Notes under the pieces: generated by a model | Databases searched by the model: none | What the model saw: the letters and a program-made list of their open reading frames with translations, nothing else | Told to the model about the DNA's origin: nothing | Shown: positions 1 to 11,649 of the stretch, piece after piece | Layout of the letters: each line of letters opens with the position of its first letter | Numbering within the stretch: the first letter of the stretch is position 1 | Translations under genes and position numbers: made by a program | NCBI GenBank assembly: GCA_902728285.1 | Contig: CACVBU010001358.1 | Span: forward strand, 2,303,419-2,367,418 | Reading direction: 5' to 3' | Origin: Clytia hemisphaerica | Lineage: Eukaryota; Cnidaria; Hydrozoa; Leptothecata; Clytiidae | Length of the DNA: 64,000 bases

Positions 1-461
1 GTCCTTTTCAGTTATAATCCAGTGCCTTTTTGATTGTGCTTTACCATAGTTTTACCATATGTCTTAGTGCCTTTGTCTCTTTGACAAGTAACGTGTATAA
101 TATGAATCGAGACTCTCTTTACTACGTTAGAATAATGCTATTCAAAGATTCGCACTAAGTGTGTAACTAGAGAGCATCTTTTTCACTTATAAGACGTTTC
201 AAATTTCTCGACTACTTAGCCTTCCCTGTGTGTGCTTAAGACCACATTTTTGTCATAAAAAAAATGGAACGTAGATGTATAGTTGCTTGCTTTTCCAGCT
301 GCTGCATATTTTCCTCTAAGAGTACTGTGCAATGCCTGACTGTGACAAAACATAAGTAGGGCTTATTTTTTTGTGTTACACCAATTTGGTATTTACAAAT
401 TGCTTTAAATTGTATTACACTTCTTAACCTTATTCAAAATGATATGTTTTTCTTATTTTAG

Positions 462-535
462 CAATGAAAACAAGACCTCCAACTTTATCTTTCACTCGTC
501 AAGAAGAGATACAAGGACCTCCAGCTATCTGCTGA
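462..535 (+). CDS. Possible terminal coding exon of an upstream gene
   Basis: A pyrimidine-rich tract ending in AG at 460-461 looks like a splice acceptor. It is followed by a short open stretch that ends in TGA at 533-535, with AATAAA overlapping just downstream. In a second frame the same exon would stay open to TAG at 574-576, so the frame cannot be decided from the window. I see no convincing partner exon in 1-460, which is otherwise AT-rich and featureless. If real, this is the 3' end of a gene lying to the left of the window. I do not recognise the product. Confidence 0.25.
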
Positions 536-1317
536 ATAAAACAACACACAAGCACAGAGAGAAAGAAGATGCGTAGAAGCTAAGGAAAGTAATCCTAAAA
601 AGTCTCTCGTCGCAAAACAACAACCAGCCACGTTGCGTGTGGATAAATGCTTATTTATTTTCGAATGCGACAAAATACGACTTATTATTGGCAAAGTGAT
701 TTGTCTTTTAACCTAAATGCAATAGATGGTATATATTTAAGATAGTAAAAAAATGTGTTAAACTTTACTAATTTTGCTTGCAAATAGAAGTTCAGCCTCC
801 AATGGGTAGTCAATGGTTTGTCCGCCAGATCTTGTCTGTCAGATGGTTTTCTTTCATTCTCATTTCCAGAGGTTTTTTGTTTGCAAGCATTGTTTATTGT
901 TTACTATAGTCTTGTTTAGTTCAGAGGTGTATAATGTTTAGTTTATGTATCTAGATTTTTTTTAATTTTCACTTTAATTTCGACATGATGACATCGAGGT
1001 CTTTATTTTGACCATAATCAATTCAACTTAGGGATAGATTTTGTTCTACTCAAGCTAATTCGATGGAAGGATTTTCTTTTATGTTCGTTCTTCCTTCCAT
1101 CATAAAAAATTGCTAAAAAGATTGCAATATATTTATTTTTTAATATGAAACTTCTGTAAAAAAAATAATATTTTGAATGGAATAGAAAGTCAAAACTTAA
1201 TTTTTTCAGATTTACATGCCATAATATTTTAAATTACCAACTACATAATTATGGGCTTATAGTTTTATCTTTTAAATTTAACCTTTTCTAGCATGCTTTG
1301 TTTTTTCAGTAGTTAAA
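536..1317. other. Intergenic, promoter side of first MPST gene
   Basis: AT-rich sequence with no open frame or repeat that I can support. It must hold the 5' untranslated region and promoter of the MPST-like gene starting at 1318, but no TATA or initiator motif stands out. Confidence 0.4.
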
Positions 1318-3038
1318 ATGCAAATCTTCAAAGTCACTTTTTTCCATGATGTTATCAAAAGAGGCTTGGTGTACACTCGGCAACGATGTTACAGCTCTGT
1401 GCACAATGGACAAACATCAGCTTTAACAAGTTGTGAAGAACTGCATGAGAAATTACAAAATAAAGAATGGCATAAAAAATTGAGGATTTTGGATGCACGG
1501 TGTAACGTGGAACCTTTGGATTACCAAGCTATGCACATGAAGAATAGGATTCAAGGTTTGTGAAAAATCAATTCAAAAGCTCTCTCTAATTTGTTTTAGA
1601 ATGGTTGTATTATTTCTAAAGCTATCCCAAAATTTTGCGGCATTTTCATATTATAATGAAAAGTTTGTTTGCATTCTATACGGTGATTATGTTAGCGAAA
1701 ACTGATATTATCTCATACTTGATATCAGCGGCCTTATGCTTCAAACGGAACAGGAATGAAGCCTTTCGTAAACTGTTTAATTTTTGGTCAAAAGAGGCTC
1801 AACAAAACGTGAATGTAATTTCCTTGCTTTTTATTTATACAGGTTCCAAGTTTTTCTCGTTCACTGAAAGTTCTGATAAAACTTCCAATTATCCAATCAT
1901 GATGCCTACATCACGTGACTTCTCTGCTTACGTCACCAGTCTGGGAATCTCCAATCAACACCACGTGATCGTTTACGATGACGATGATTCACTGGGTGCT
2001 TTCTTCTCACCAAGAGTGTGGTGGATGTTTCGTGCATTTGGACATGAAAACATTTCCATCTTAGATGGTGGTTTTGGTAAATGGCGTGTAGACGGATATC
2101 CAACAGTTTCTGGTGATTACACGATGGAAGAAGATTTGGCGTGTAAGTTTCGTTTCAACATTCTCTTACACAGCACCGCAATCACCGTCGAAATATATTT
2201 ACAATTTTGGGTATTTTAACAATTTTCAGAATTTAAAGCCGGGCGAGAATTAGCATTTCAGTACTTCTTTGTTTCATTGAATTTTTCTATTCGGGTGGGG
2301 AAGAGTGGTAGCCACTTTCCTGGCTATATTTATATTCTCATCCTTATTGGAACGTTTTTAAGCTTTTAGATCTCGAGTCTCAAGTATAACTATACTTTTA
2401 AACTGTACTTTATAAAACACTCAAAATTCACTCGGAGTACACTTTGGCACTTTGGCACTAAAGGGGATTGCCTTTAGTGCCAGATATTACGGCAGTGATT
2501 GTACATAGAAGAAGCTGCTCTATTTTTCCTAAACAGCTACCTTAGACCACAGTAAAAAACAGCTGCTAATACAGATGTCAGCTAATTACACTGATCATTT
2601 TCCAGGTGACTGCAATGTGATGGCTCTTTTTTCGTTTTAGCACCAGACCAACCTTTCAAAGCAATTCAAGAACCAAAACATTACGTCACTTTTGAACAGA
2701 TGAAAAGAGACGTCGAATCTGAAAATCCGACACAACTAGTTGACACCCGTCTTCTCGACGAATTCTCTGCCGGACATATTCCAGGAGCCAAGATGACCCC
2801 TTTCACTGATTTTTTCAACAAAGATAAAACAATGAAAAGCAAAGAGGATTTAGTTGAATTTTTCCGGTCCAGCAAAGTGGATATTGATTCAGATATTATT
2901 TCAACATGCCAGATTGGAGTGACAGCTGCTTTAGCTGCGCATGCTCTGTTTCAAGCAAGAGGGAAAGAAATTCCTGTTTACGATGGCTCGTTTGCTGAAT
3001 GGTTGGAACGAGCTCCTGAACTTGTATCACGTGATTGA
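1318..3038 (+). CDS. MPST: Mercaptopyruvate sulfurtransferase/rhodanese, tandem copy 1 (altered catalytic loop)
   Basis: Exons 1318-1555, 1843-2142 and 2641-3038 splice with consistent phase into 311 aa, near the usual length of about 300. The protein has two rhodanese domains. The N-terminal one carries the family block SPRVWWMFRAFGH and LDGGFGKW. The C-terminal one carries AGHIPGAK and the catalytic cysteine C269 in the loop CQIGVTA. The family normally has CGSGVTA (MPST) or CRKGVTA (thiosulfate sulfurtransferase), so the two residues after the cysteine are unusual and substrate preference cannot be assigned. The N-terminus is basic and free of acidic residues up to RCYSS, like a mitochondrial presequence. 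Known family role: transfer of sulfane sulfur from 3-mercaptopyruvate or thiosulfate to acceptors through a cysteine persulfide. A second copy lies 561 bp downstream on the same strand. Intron 1 is absent from that copy. Confidence 0.93.
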
Positions 3039-3599
3039 TTCCAACCAATCAATTTTCGATTGTCTAACACAGTAAAGGGAATTTTGTGTTCGTCAAACTT
3101 TTTGCTTTTGATGAAATGGGGGAAATCATTACACGTTCACGGGGAAGGGACTTTAAGGGTCTTAGACATGGCGGATTTTGTAATGTATAGTCTTTTGGAC
3201 TAAGTGTTCCGGTCGTTTGCTCTGGAGAATATATGAGATACCATTGCATGGATATATATTTTTATAACTTTCTATATTTTTACTTTTGTACCGAATCTAT
3301 TATAGTATGGGGTAATCGATTTGTTTTTTTTTTCTAAATTTTTATTTTCTAAAATTTCACATGTAGTTTACACACTGGAAAATATATCGTAAGAGACAGG
3401 AATAGTTAAATGAAATACGTTTTTTTTTTTCCTTTTTCCGAAAACACATTCTACAAAAAATAAAATTCAAACTCTTTAAGAGCTTTTCATACAATTCACA
3501 AGGAAAATATATTGACTGTCTTACATCTTTCAACTCAAACTTGTATTTATTTTATTATTTTTAGAAAAATAAAAAATAAACAAAAGAAAAAGAAAAAGA
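3039..3599. other. Spacer between the two MPST genes
   Basis: This 561-bp AT-rich gap holds the 3' untranslated region of copy 1 and the promoter of copy 2. A poly(A) signal AATAAA is at 3459-3464. T-runs at about 3327 and 3420 are the only other visible structure. No open frame is supported. Confidence 0.5.
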
Positions 3600-5244
3600 A
3601 TGATACCAACGAAAAGATATTTGGTAACATTCATCAAAAGAAGCTTGGTGTACACTCGGCAACGATGTTACAGCTCTGTGCACACTGGACAAACATCAGC
3701 TTTAACAAGTTGTGAAGAACTGCATGAGAAATTACAAAATAAAGAATGGCATAAAAAATTGAGGGTTTTGGATGCACGATGGGATCTAGATGATCGTGAT
3801 TATCGTGCAATGCATCTCGGGAATCGTATCCCAGCTTCAAAGTTCTTCTCTTTTGATGAATGTCGTGATTTAGACACACCTTTTGATCGAATGTTACCAA
3901 CATCAGCAAATTTTTCTGCATATGTCAGCAATTTAGGGATTTCGAACCAACACCACGTGGTCGTTTATGATGATAATGAAAAAGTTGGTGCATATTCGTC
4001 GCCAAGGGTGTGGTGGATGTTTCGTGCATTTGGACATGACAACATTTCCATCTTAGATGGTGGTTTTGGTAAATGGCGTTTAGACGGATATCCAACAGTT
4101 TCTGGCGAATATACGAAAGATGAAATTTTGCCGAGTAAGTAGTTTTGACCTTTATGGTTCATGAAATTAATTTTTTGTTTCAATTTTACTATTTAGTTAA
4201 TGAAATTATTTTAAAAGTTTTACTGGACATTTTGATAAGGATAGAGAAGGCCTTTCTAATTTGTTAGCTTTTACACACAAAAAATGGCAGATTGAATTAG
4301 ATTGCCTTTTAATTGCTGTGTTGAAGCGATATATTTGTACCGTGAAAAGCACAGGTCGAAATCATATACCATGACAACCATCCAAGATCTTGGATGGAGT
4401 TCAAAGTTGATATTTCTATTCCCGTCGTTGAAAACACAACTCAAAAATATCATCAATGCTTTTTAAAAAGAGTCAGTGATAGAGAATCAGAAATAAAGTC
4501 CGTCTATTTTTTCGATTCAATTAAAGTGACATTTCCATAATTAAAAGTAGTAATTACTGTTATACATTTGGGGATTATGTAAAAGATCTCTTTTGAAAGA
4601 AACTCATTTCAATTACACTCGGAGGTTTCTGGAGAATTCATAAATAGTAAACTGCATACTGATACAGTCTGCTTGACATTTACAATAAGGTAATATTTAC
4701 ACTTCATCTTTGATTCAGTGATTAGATTGACACATGCGCGATAAAATTTCTCTTATTGGTCTTCAGAGGTTGAAATATTCTAAATCTCTGATACTCAGGG
4801 TAATATATTTGCATCTTACCACCAATCTTACGTTTTTCATTTTCAGCTCCAAAACAACCTTTCATTTCTTTGAAACAACCAAAACACGTGATGCATTTCG
4901 AAGCGGTCAAAGTGAACGCCTTAGCGGAGCACCCAACCCAAGCATTAGACGCAAGAGGGAAAGCAAGATTTGTTGATGCTCGCATCCCTCAATCTCATTC
5001 TACACCTTACACTGAACTTTTTAATGAAAATAAAACTTTGAAGAGCAAAGAAGAATTGATTGAATATTTCAAACAAAAAGGAATTGATTTGAAAGAAGAT
5101 ATTTTTACTACTTGTGGTTCTGGTGTTACAGCAAGTATTTTAGCGCATGCGCTGTTCTATTCCTATGGTAAGAACGTTCCAGTTTACGATGGCTCGTTCT
5201 CGGAATGGAAAGTTCGAGCACCTGAACATATTGTCACTGATTGA
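3600..5244 (+). CDS. MPST: Mercaptopyruvate sulfurtransferase, tandem copy 2
   Basis: Exons 3600-4134 and 4847-5244 give 310 aa. The start is the first in-frame ATG before a basic, mitochondrial-presequence-like N-terminus that matches copy 1 from LVYTRQRCYSS onward. Two rhodanese domains are present. The N-terminal domain has SPRVWWMFRAFGH and LDGGFGKW. In the C-terminal domain the catalytic C268 lies in CGSGVTA, the classic 3-mercaptopyruvate type loop. However, the conserved GHIPGA segment seen in copy 1 is replaced here by ARIPQS at the same alignment position. Known role: conversion of 3-mercaptopyruvate to pyruvate with transfer of sulfur to thiols or thioredoxin, giving hydrogen sulfide and persulfides. 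The first coding exon equals exons 1 and 2 of copy 1 without an intron. Parts of the two genes are almost identical and other parts are diverged. Confidence 0.95.
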
Positions 5245-5525
5245 AGCGCGGAAATTTTCTTTTACTGGGAAAGACTTCAGATTATTGAATTTTGGTTAAT
5301 AGTCTCACTTTTTCACGTGATATTTACTGTGATATGATTGGGGAGTATTGAATGGACTTCTTAGTAGCCAATCACTAGTTCAACTGTTCTCGTTTTTGTC
5401 GTCGAGTTGACGGATAAAAATATTTGAAACATACTCAGCATTAATTTGTCTTTCAACTTGACCGGTATTTAAAACATTTCTTATACTCTTTTATTTTGAG
5501 ATTTGGTCAGACATTTCGTCTGTCA

Positions 5526-5954
5526 GTCGGAACCGCTACATAGAAATGGCAACTATTGCCTTAACGGGAAATATTTCCCGAACGGGAAGGTGAAAATAAC
5601 CCAAAAAGGAAACTGTTTCCAGATTGAAAATTTCATCACTTTTCTGTTTCCCGTTTTGGTCAAGAACTTTTCGTTGTTCCCGAACGGGAAGTTGAATTTT
5701 TGTAAACAAAGCAGATTTTTGTTTCCCGATCGAGAAGAAGTTTCCAAATAGGGAAGTTTTTAATTGGGAATGGGGAAAGTAGAATTAAGAAGCGATTACC
5801 CGGTGGATTTCTTAACTACCCGGTGAAAGGTATTTATTTACCCTCTTTTACAATAGGTATCAGTTATTTACCTTCCACGACCATTTCCGGAGTGCGAAGT
5901 TTTTCACCTTTCCCGTTAAGGCAATAGTTGCCATTTCTATGTAGTGGTTCCGAC
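5526..5954. repeat. MITE with ~43-bp terminal inverted repeats
   Basis: The left end (5526-5568) and right end (5911-5954) are near-perfect inverted copies that include GCAACTATTGCCTTAACGGG. The interior has several short palindromes around CCCGAACGGGAAG. The target duplication is unclear because the flank itself repeats TCTGTC. There is no transposase frame, so the element is non-autonomous. It lies downstream of the second MPST gene. Confidence 0.8.
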
Positions 5955-7809
5955 CTGTCTGTGAATTTAAAAAAAATTGATATGCTGCAAACACACGCTT
6001 TATGATTTGATATGATTTCTTCTTCTTCTAATCATTTGATTTATCAATCTTTTTTAACTTTCTTTAGTGAAGCAATTGTTTAAACGCATTGCACTATACC
6101 TAAATCGAGATGAGTATCCTGTTCGGATAGACAAACCAGCGGCGAACACTTCTGTCAATTCTTTATTCTGGGCGTCTAAATGACGCTCGGTCGTGCGTTT
6201 TTATTTGCATCCTCTCTTGTCGTTGTATACATATGTGTTGCGGTTTTCTTAGAGAAGCTGGAAGATGTCATTCAGGGTACCTGATTTTGTGCATGGGTAA
6301 CAAAATGTTTAATTTAAAACGCGTGCTATGTATTAAAGAAAGCGACTCGAAATTTCTACTTTTATATCTGTTTTGATTTTATACTTTTTTTCCGGACACC
6401 CTGTATTGTTTCATGAAGCAATTAATATTGATTTATTTAAGTAATTATCTTGTGGAAAATTTTATATGATTTTGTAACGATTCAGACGATAGCAAAATCT
6501 CTACACACATTTTTAGCAAAAATTAGAACAAGAATTAAAATCATGAATGATAAAAGCATATACTTGATACTCTACTTTTTGGGTCCACCAAACCAAAAAT
6601 TTCCGATTGCACGTGTTTTTTATAAGAACTTCAGAAAGTTTTGAAGCTTTCGGATGCTTTTAAAACCTTTTGACTTCTAAAGTATAAATTCCTTAAAGTG
6701 CTCTTTTTTCAACATTTTGTGAGTATTTTCGTCTAATTTCTAGAAGTATTACGGTCTCAAAATGTTCTTAAAGAGTTTGGCCGAAAATCTTATGTTGTTA
6801 TATTCTCTGTATTACGAGTTGCAAACAGTCAATGTATCGATGATGTAGTCGGGAAATTCTTCATTTGAAAATTCACTATTTTTTAGTTTTCTTTCTCAAC
6901 CCATGAAAACCCCTAAATTTACTGCTGAAACCAAAGAAGACCCCTTATTCAACATGGTAGGTCAAACGATATATATGCCCTACTTCTCCTGTGTCTCATT
7001 TACCCACTGGTTTGGCGATGCAGAGGTGCACGATCAACATTCCATAAAAATAATCAGTGAAACGCTCTGGGTAGGAATGCAGCCTTTTAGGGGATTGAAT
7101 TTGTCGAGACATTCCTGCAAACAAAAACATATTAGCTCATTAAACATACGAAGCTTTTAAACTGTTGTAACGGTAAACAGACTCTGTTTAATAACTCTTG
7201 CAAGTCAATTTGGGAAATTTTTTGCTTGATTTTGAAAGTTTCACAGTACAGATAACAGTTCTTGTTGTGGAATGGTGGATAACGGTTTTGAAATAACTTA
7301 ACATTAATAACGAAAAGCGCAAAGGTTTCATCTGGTGTTTGAAAGTTTTTTTTGTATCCATCCTTTGCTCATTTAACCGCGTGAAAGAAGGCATAAGCCA
7401 GTGCCCAGTTCTCAGCAGCTCGTATGTTTGAATGTTTCTTGCAAATCGTATGTGCAAAAGTGTCCAACGCTACGACTTTATAATTTGTTAAGGGAAAGGA
7501 GCGGCTGACCAAATTCAGTTGCAGAAGTAGGTTGGGGCACTAACAGTGTTTTTCCACCGGTGCTTGTCTTGTACAAAATCTTGCACCGGGACATACGTGG
7601 CTTACTTTTGTCAACCAAGTTCAGGGGGTACTGCCGGGGTACTAACCTGATTTTCAGGAAAATTTATCTATTGAATATATAATAGAGAGAGATACCTACC
7701 CCAACCCAAAATGTGGTACCAGTTACTAGCTTTTTTGAGATCTCGAAAATGAGATCACCACACAGCTACGGGTTAGTTACCCTGCAGCCATCTATTGTCA
7801 ATTTAGTTT
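5955..7809. other. Intergenic, no gene recognised
   Basis: AT-rich sequence with scattered short open frames (for example 6903-7160) that lack splice context, coding bias or family motifs. I see nothing supportable here. Confidence 0.4.
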
Positions 7810-8394
7810 CATGAACATATAAACGACTGGACGTCTATCTTCTATTATGTCTTTGAAGCGAGCTTCGTTGCTGCCTGTATTTCAAAATTGGTATAAAAAC
7901 CGACAATATTCCGTCACAATTTTATTTCTATGAATTACTTAGGTAAAAGGATTGATAGAGCTTGAATATTAATCGTAATTCACAAAATAATTATTCTCAA
8001 TTTGTTCATATAAGTTTGCAATCGTTTTATTAAAATTTTTCAACGCTGAAGTGCAGAATTTCAACTCCGTGTATACTTTTGAATAATTTTTGTCACTCTA
8101 ATAATTTTTTTAATGACTTGAAAAAAGTAGCTTGCCAAAGTTGAGAGCCTGTGTATCATAAGAATATCAAAACTTGAATGTGACACTCTCTAAAATTATT
8201 CGAAACTTTAAAGTCAAAATTTAGAAATATTAGTCGGAATTTTAACAAGCTGACGATGTTTTTGCCTCTGTTATCACTGTTATGATATAGATAAAAGACT
8301 TGACAAGAGTAGAACAACAGAGACTTTTGTTGAAGTTTTGAAGTTATTAGCAAAGTATTAAGAAGATGGACGTCCAGTCGTTTATATGTTCATG
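7810..8394. repeat. Inverted-repeat element, ACGACTGGAC family, copy 1
   Basis: The ends are inverted copies of CATGAACATATAAACGACTG and adjoining bases (left 7810-7841, right 8364-8394). The body is about 585 bp and AT-rich, with no transposase frame. Internal words such as GAGCTTCGTTGC recur in the copies at 24929-26492 and 62135-62356, defining a dispersed non-autonomous DNA transposon family. Confidence 0.85.
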
Positions 8395-9022
8395 GTTTCT
8401 TGGACCTTTTCTATTTCGCTACATCCCATCGCCAAACGAGATGGAGTTTTTACAAGCTCTTATTTGATTTGGTTAGTCGTTAACCAGTATAAAACAATTT
8501 TGTTACTTTTTCTAAAGAATGCGTCATTTTTATCACTTCAAATGACCAATTATAAAAGTATCTTATAAATCATCCTGAACGAAAAACTCGGCAAATCTTT
8601 GTTCATCTAACGCGTATTTTTATGTAAGTTTTGGTAGTGACTCAACATTTATATTTTTGTGGCTACGCATCTGTTAGCTGCAAACACTCAACTTTGAGAG
8701 CACCCTTATAAATTTTTGTTTGAATTCTAGATTATTTTTGAAGGATTCTTTTTGTTCTCGTCTTTGCAGTTGAACCACAAAAACTGTGATTAACATTCTT
8801 GGCGTGTGGTATGGGATTATATCTTTGTGTTATTCGAAGTAGAGATTATTCAATTATTTAGGACCAAGTCACGCGTTATATTTGTCGTAGGAGTTCTGAT
8901 TTATTTTATTTTCTGTTTTTTAGCAATAAGTCTTGATTTAAACCTTATGTTCTAATTAATATGAATGATTTCCAGATTTATTTCATATACACATAGAGCA
9001 AAAGGAAAATATTGTTATCATA

Positions 9023-11649
9023 ATGTGGAGATTGTGTTGCAGTGTTTTGTTGGTCATTTGTTTGGTGAGCCACGTTCAAGCAAAACCAAGGTATGAAATT
9101 TATCTTCAATTATGTTTTAAATTTCCGAAGTTTGGTGCGCGGTAGAAATGAGGTAGAAAATGCATATACAAATACAAATCCGACCATTTTTGAAGACTCC
9201 AGGCTACCCCAAAGTTTTGAGGTGACAGACTGACAGACTGACTGACTGATATACAGACAGACCAGGGATATGTTATAGCAGAGCTGGATAACGCACATTT
9301 AAAAAAGCCTTGTTCTATCTCTGTCCCTGACATTAAAATTTGATATGAAATTTAACTTTTTTTAATTACAAACATGTGAAATTTGGATTTCCTCTTAGCC
9401 AATGATTCTGCTGCTGCATTTATCGTTCACGATTAAAAACTTTTAATTATCAAGAGGGTCTGTAAAACATTGGTGAATGACAATTTAAAAAAATGAAAAA
9501 CATTGTTTTCATTAGTAATATATAAGATGTTTCTTCTCGAAGAATATAAATAGTACTTTTTCATTTGAAATACCGCGCTACACCTCGGGGTGTCTCACTT
9601 TCTAACTGATATTTTCAGATAGCAAGTCGGTATGTCTAATTATGGAAAAAATTTCAAGTCAATTGAAACAATATTTGTCAAAATATTTACATCCGAAATT
9701 TTTAAAGAGAAATCATGAAAGCTTCTCAAATTCATAACACACGCTGATAAAAATAGATTTCATTTACAAGGAAGCTTTTGGGGTATTTTCTCCTACACAT
9801 ATTATTTTGATGAAAATCGGGAGCATCGTAGCAAAATATGTGCAAACGTACTGCATGAATACTTTGTCTGCTTCATTTTTCTTATAAAAACAGAACACTC
9901 AAGGGGACAGAGATGGATTTCTATTATGAACAGTTTACAATAGAAAAGACAAAGAAGCAATCCGCTAAGGAATTCTCGTCCTACATCCAGCTCCGCTATA
10001 ACATATCCCTGGACAGACAGAGCTTCTCAGATTCTAGCTCAACTGAAATTGAGAAAAGGGGGACTAGCCAAAAATTAAAAGATGAGATTTTCCCATGTAT
10101 AAAAAAGGGGGACCATTTTGGCTAGCTGCTTCTTCCCAGGGCAGTTACGAGAGAAATGACAAATAAATATTGATATCTTCTTAATTAAGAATTTGATTTT
10201 TTATTTCATCATGATGGATATTCTTAACTTTGCGGGGAAAATCATCCTAAAATATTCTTAGGAAAGGACCAAAACTAAGCCTAAGCATTTTTGTGAAAAT
10301 CTTTATGGCAAATTACCTTAAGGGAACTTATTTTGGCAGGAACTAATTAGTTCCTGCCAAAATTAAATTTTTTGTTTCCTTCCTAAATAACCTCTAAAAT
10401 TCATCAAAATTGCTCAAAATAAGGCAAAATAGAACAGATTTACGCTGTTAGGATATTTGCTGCCCGCCAAAATTAGCGCCAAAAAAAGTTCCCTTAAGGT
10501 ACAAGGAAACGGCTCTGAAAATGACATTCTTTAGCTTAGGTTCAGTTTCCAAAAGTCCATGATTGTGGTATTCTTAGTACATTTTTAATTTTTATGGTCA
10601 GTAGAAGAATCGCGAAAGCGTTATCCTAAAATGAGACCGTCTCTCGAATTTGTTTTAGCAAGGGCCAATGGATCAAAACAATGCAATCATTGAATGAAAA
10701 TCATAAACCTGCTTTCATGGAATATAAAATAGTATATCGACCGCTCGGATGCGTTAAAACAAAAGCTTGCAAAGCTGTCAGGTAAGAATTAGTCTCCGTG
10801 TTAAAACAGCTACCAAGTCAAGCTAGAAGAGAAAAGAGCTAGTCATATCATTAGCTTCATTATCTAAGTTGAGTGAAACTGTGCCAAGACTGACATATTT
10901 TCGGGTACCTAATAGCCGTCCCCCCCGCTAATTAATTTTTCGAAAATTTTCCACCCAGGACATTTTTATTCCAACTCGCTCCCTGCTTATTAAGTTTTGA
11001 GATTTTTTCCAAAACCCCCCCCCCTCACCCCGCTTATTCCAATTTCCCCCCCCCGCTTATTCCAACCCCCCCGGCTATTAGGTACCCGAGAGTAACTTTC
11101 TTGGCACTAGGCACTACACATAAAGGAGTATGAAAATTGAGGAATTTGACTTACCTTATTGGTATATATTTTCGCGTGTTACAAATTTTCGCGAATCGCG
11201 AAATTTTTTCGAAAAAACGTGTTTCGCGTGTATTAAATTTCGCGATTGCCGACTTCTGGAAAATTTTCGCGTGTATTAAGTTTCGCGATTCACTAAACTA
11301 GGTATTTTCAGAAAGTGGGAATATAAAGCAAGAAAAAGACTGATTTTGCTTGAAACACAACGTTTTTGATGTAAAAATACTAACAAGATACTAAGAAAAA
11401 ATTTTTCGCGTGTATTTAATTTCGCGATTTTGTAATTTTGAAAAATTTAAACAGTATTAAATTTCGCGAAAATTGACCAAAAAACTCGCGAAATTAAGTA
11501 CCCGCGAAAATTTGTAACACGCGAAAATATATACCAATAAGGTATTTGATATTTGCAGATTGGAGATGTTTTACAAGTTGAACAAGAAATCTCAAGGAAT
11601 CAGTCTTGGCTACAAAACCATTTATGGACCAACTAGCCTTAAAAGATAA
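9023..11649 (+). CDS. Small secreted protein of unknown family
   Basis: Exons 9023-9090, 10659-10781 and 11559-11649 join in phase to give 93 aa. The first 20 residues are a textbook signal peptide: a short basic start, then a hydrophobic core (SVLLVICLVSHVQA) with a likely cleavage after AQ-type residues VQA. The mature chain is about 73 aa, basic and aromatic, with only two cysteines in the spacing C-V-K-T-K-A-C. It has no repeated dibasic cleavage pattern, so it is more likely a small secreted protein than a multi-peptide precursor. I do not recognise the family. Both introns contain small DNA transposons; one ends 16 bp before the exon 3 acceptor. The gene converges with GINS1, the two stop codons being about 300 bp apart. 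Phase agreement at both junctions and the signal peptide support it; no homology does. Confidence 0.72.
9120..10060. repeat. Diverged inverted repeat in intron 1 of the secreted-protein gene
   Basis: The segment around 9250-9330 reappears inverted and diverged at about 9900-10010; shared words include GCTATAACATATCCCTGG and GGGACAGAGAT. The open frame at 9913-10125 falls in the right arm. It is therefore better explained as repeat than as an extra exon. The boundaries are approximate. Confidence 0.4.
10316..10499. repeat. TA-flanked MITE, CCTTAAGGGAAC ends
   Basis: A 184-bp element flanked by TA (10314-10315 and 10500-10501). The ends read CCTTAAGGGAACTT inward from both sides, followed by a second, related word containing TTTTGGC. 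Its structure matches elements at 11154, 25547, 41361 and 48091. TA duplication points to a Tc1/mariner-type transposase acting in trans. Confidence 0.85.
10901..11089. repeat. MITE with C-rich interior
   Basis: The terminal inverted repeat TCGGGTACCTAATAGCCG is at 10901-10918 and, inverted, at 11072-11089. The 190-bp interior is dominated by C-runs and repeats of CCCGCTTATTCCAA. It lies in intron 2 of the secreted-protein gene. Confidence 0.75.
11154..11542. repeat. TA-flanked MITE rich in TTTCGCG
   Basis: A 389-bp element flanked by TA (11152-11153 and 11543-11544). Both ends read CCTTATTGGTATATATTTTC and continue into a second word ending TTTTCGCG. At least ten CGCG-centred words are spread over both strands, notable in a CpG-poor region. 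The right end stops 16 bp before the acceptor of exon 3 of the secreted-protein gene. Confidence 0.9.

Noticed and set aside
9913..10125. 70-residue open frame in intron 1 of the secreted-protein gene, preceded by an AG
   Set aside because: It lies in one arm of a diverged inverted repeat (partner at ~9250-9330), has no phase-compatible donor, and the flanking exons join correctly without it.
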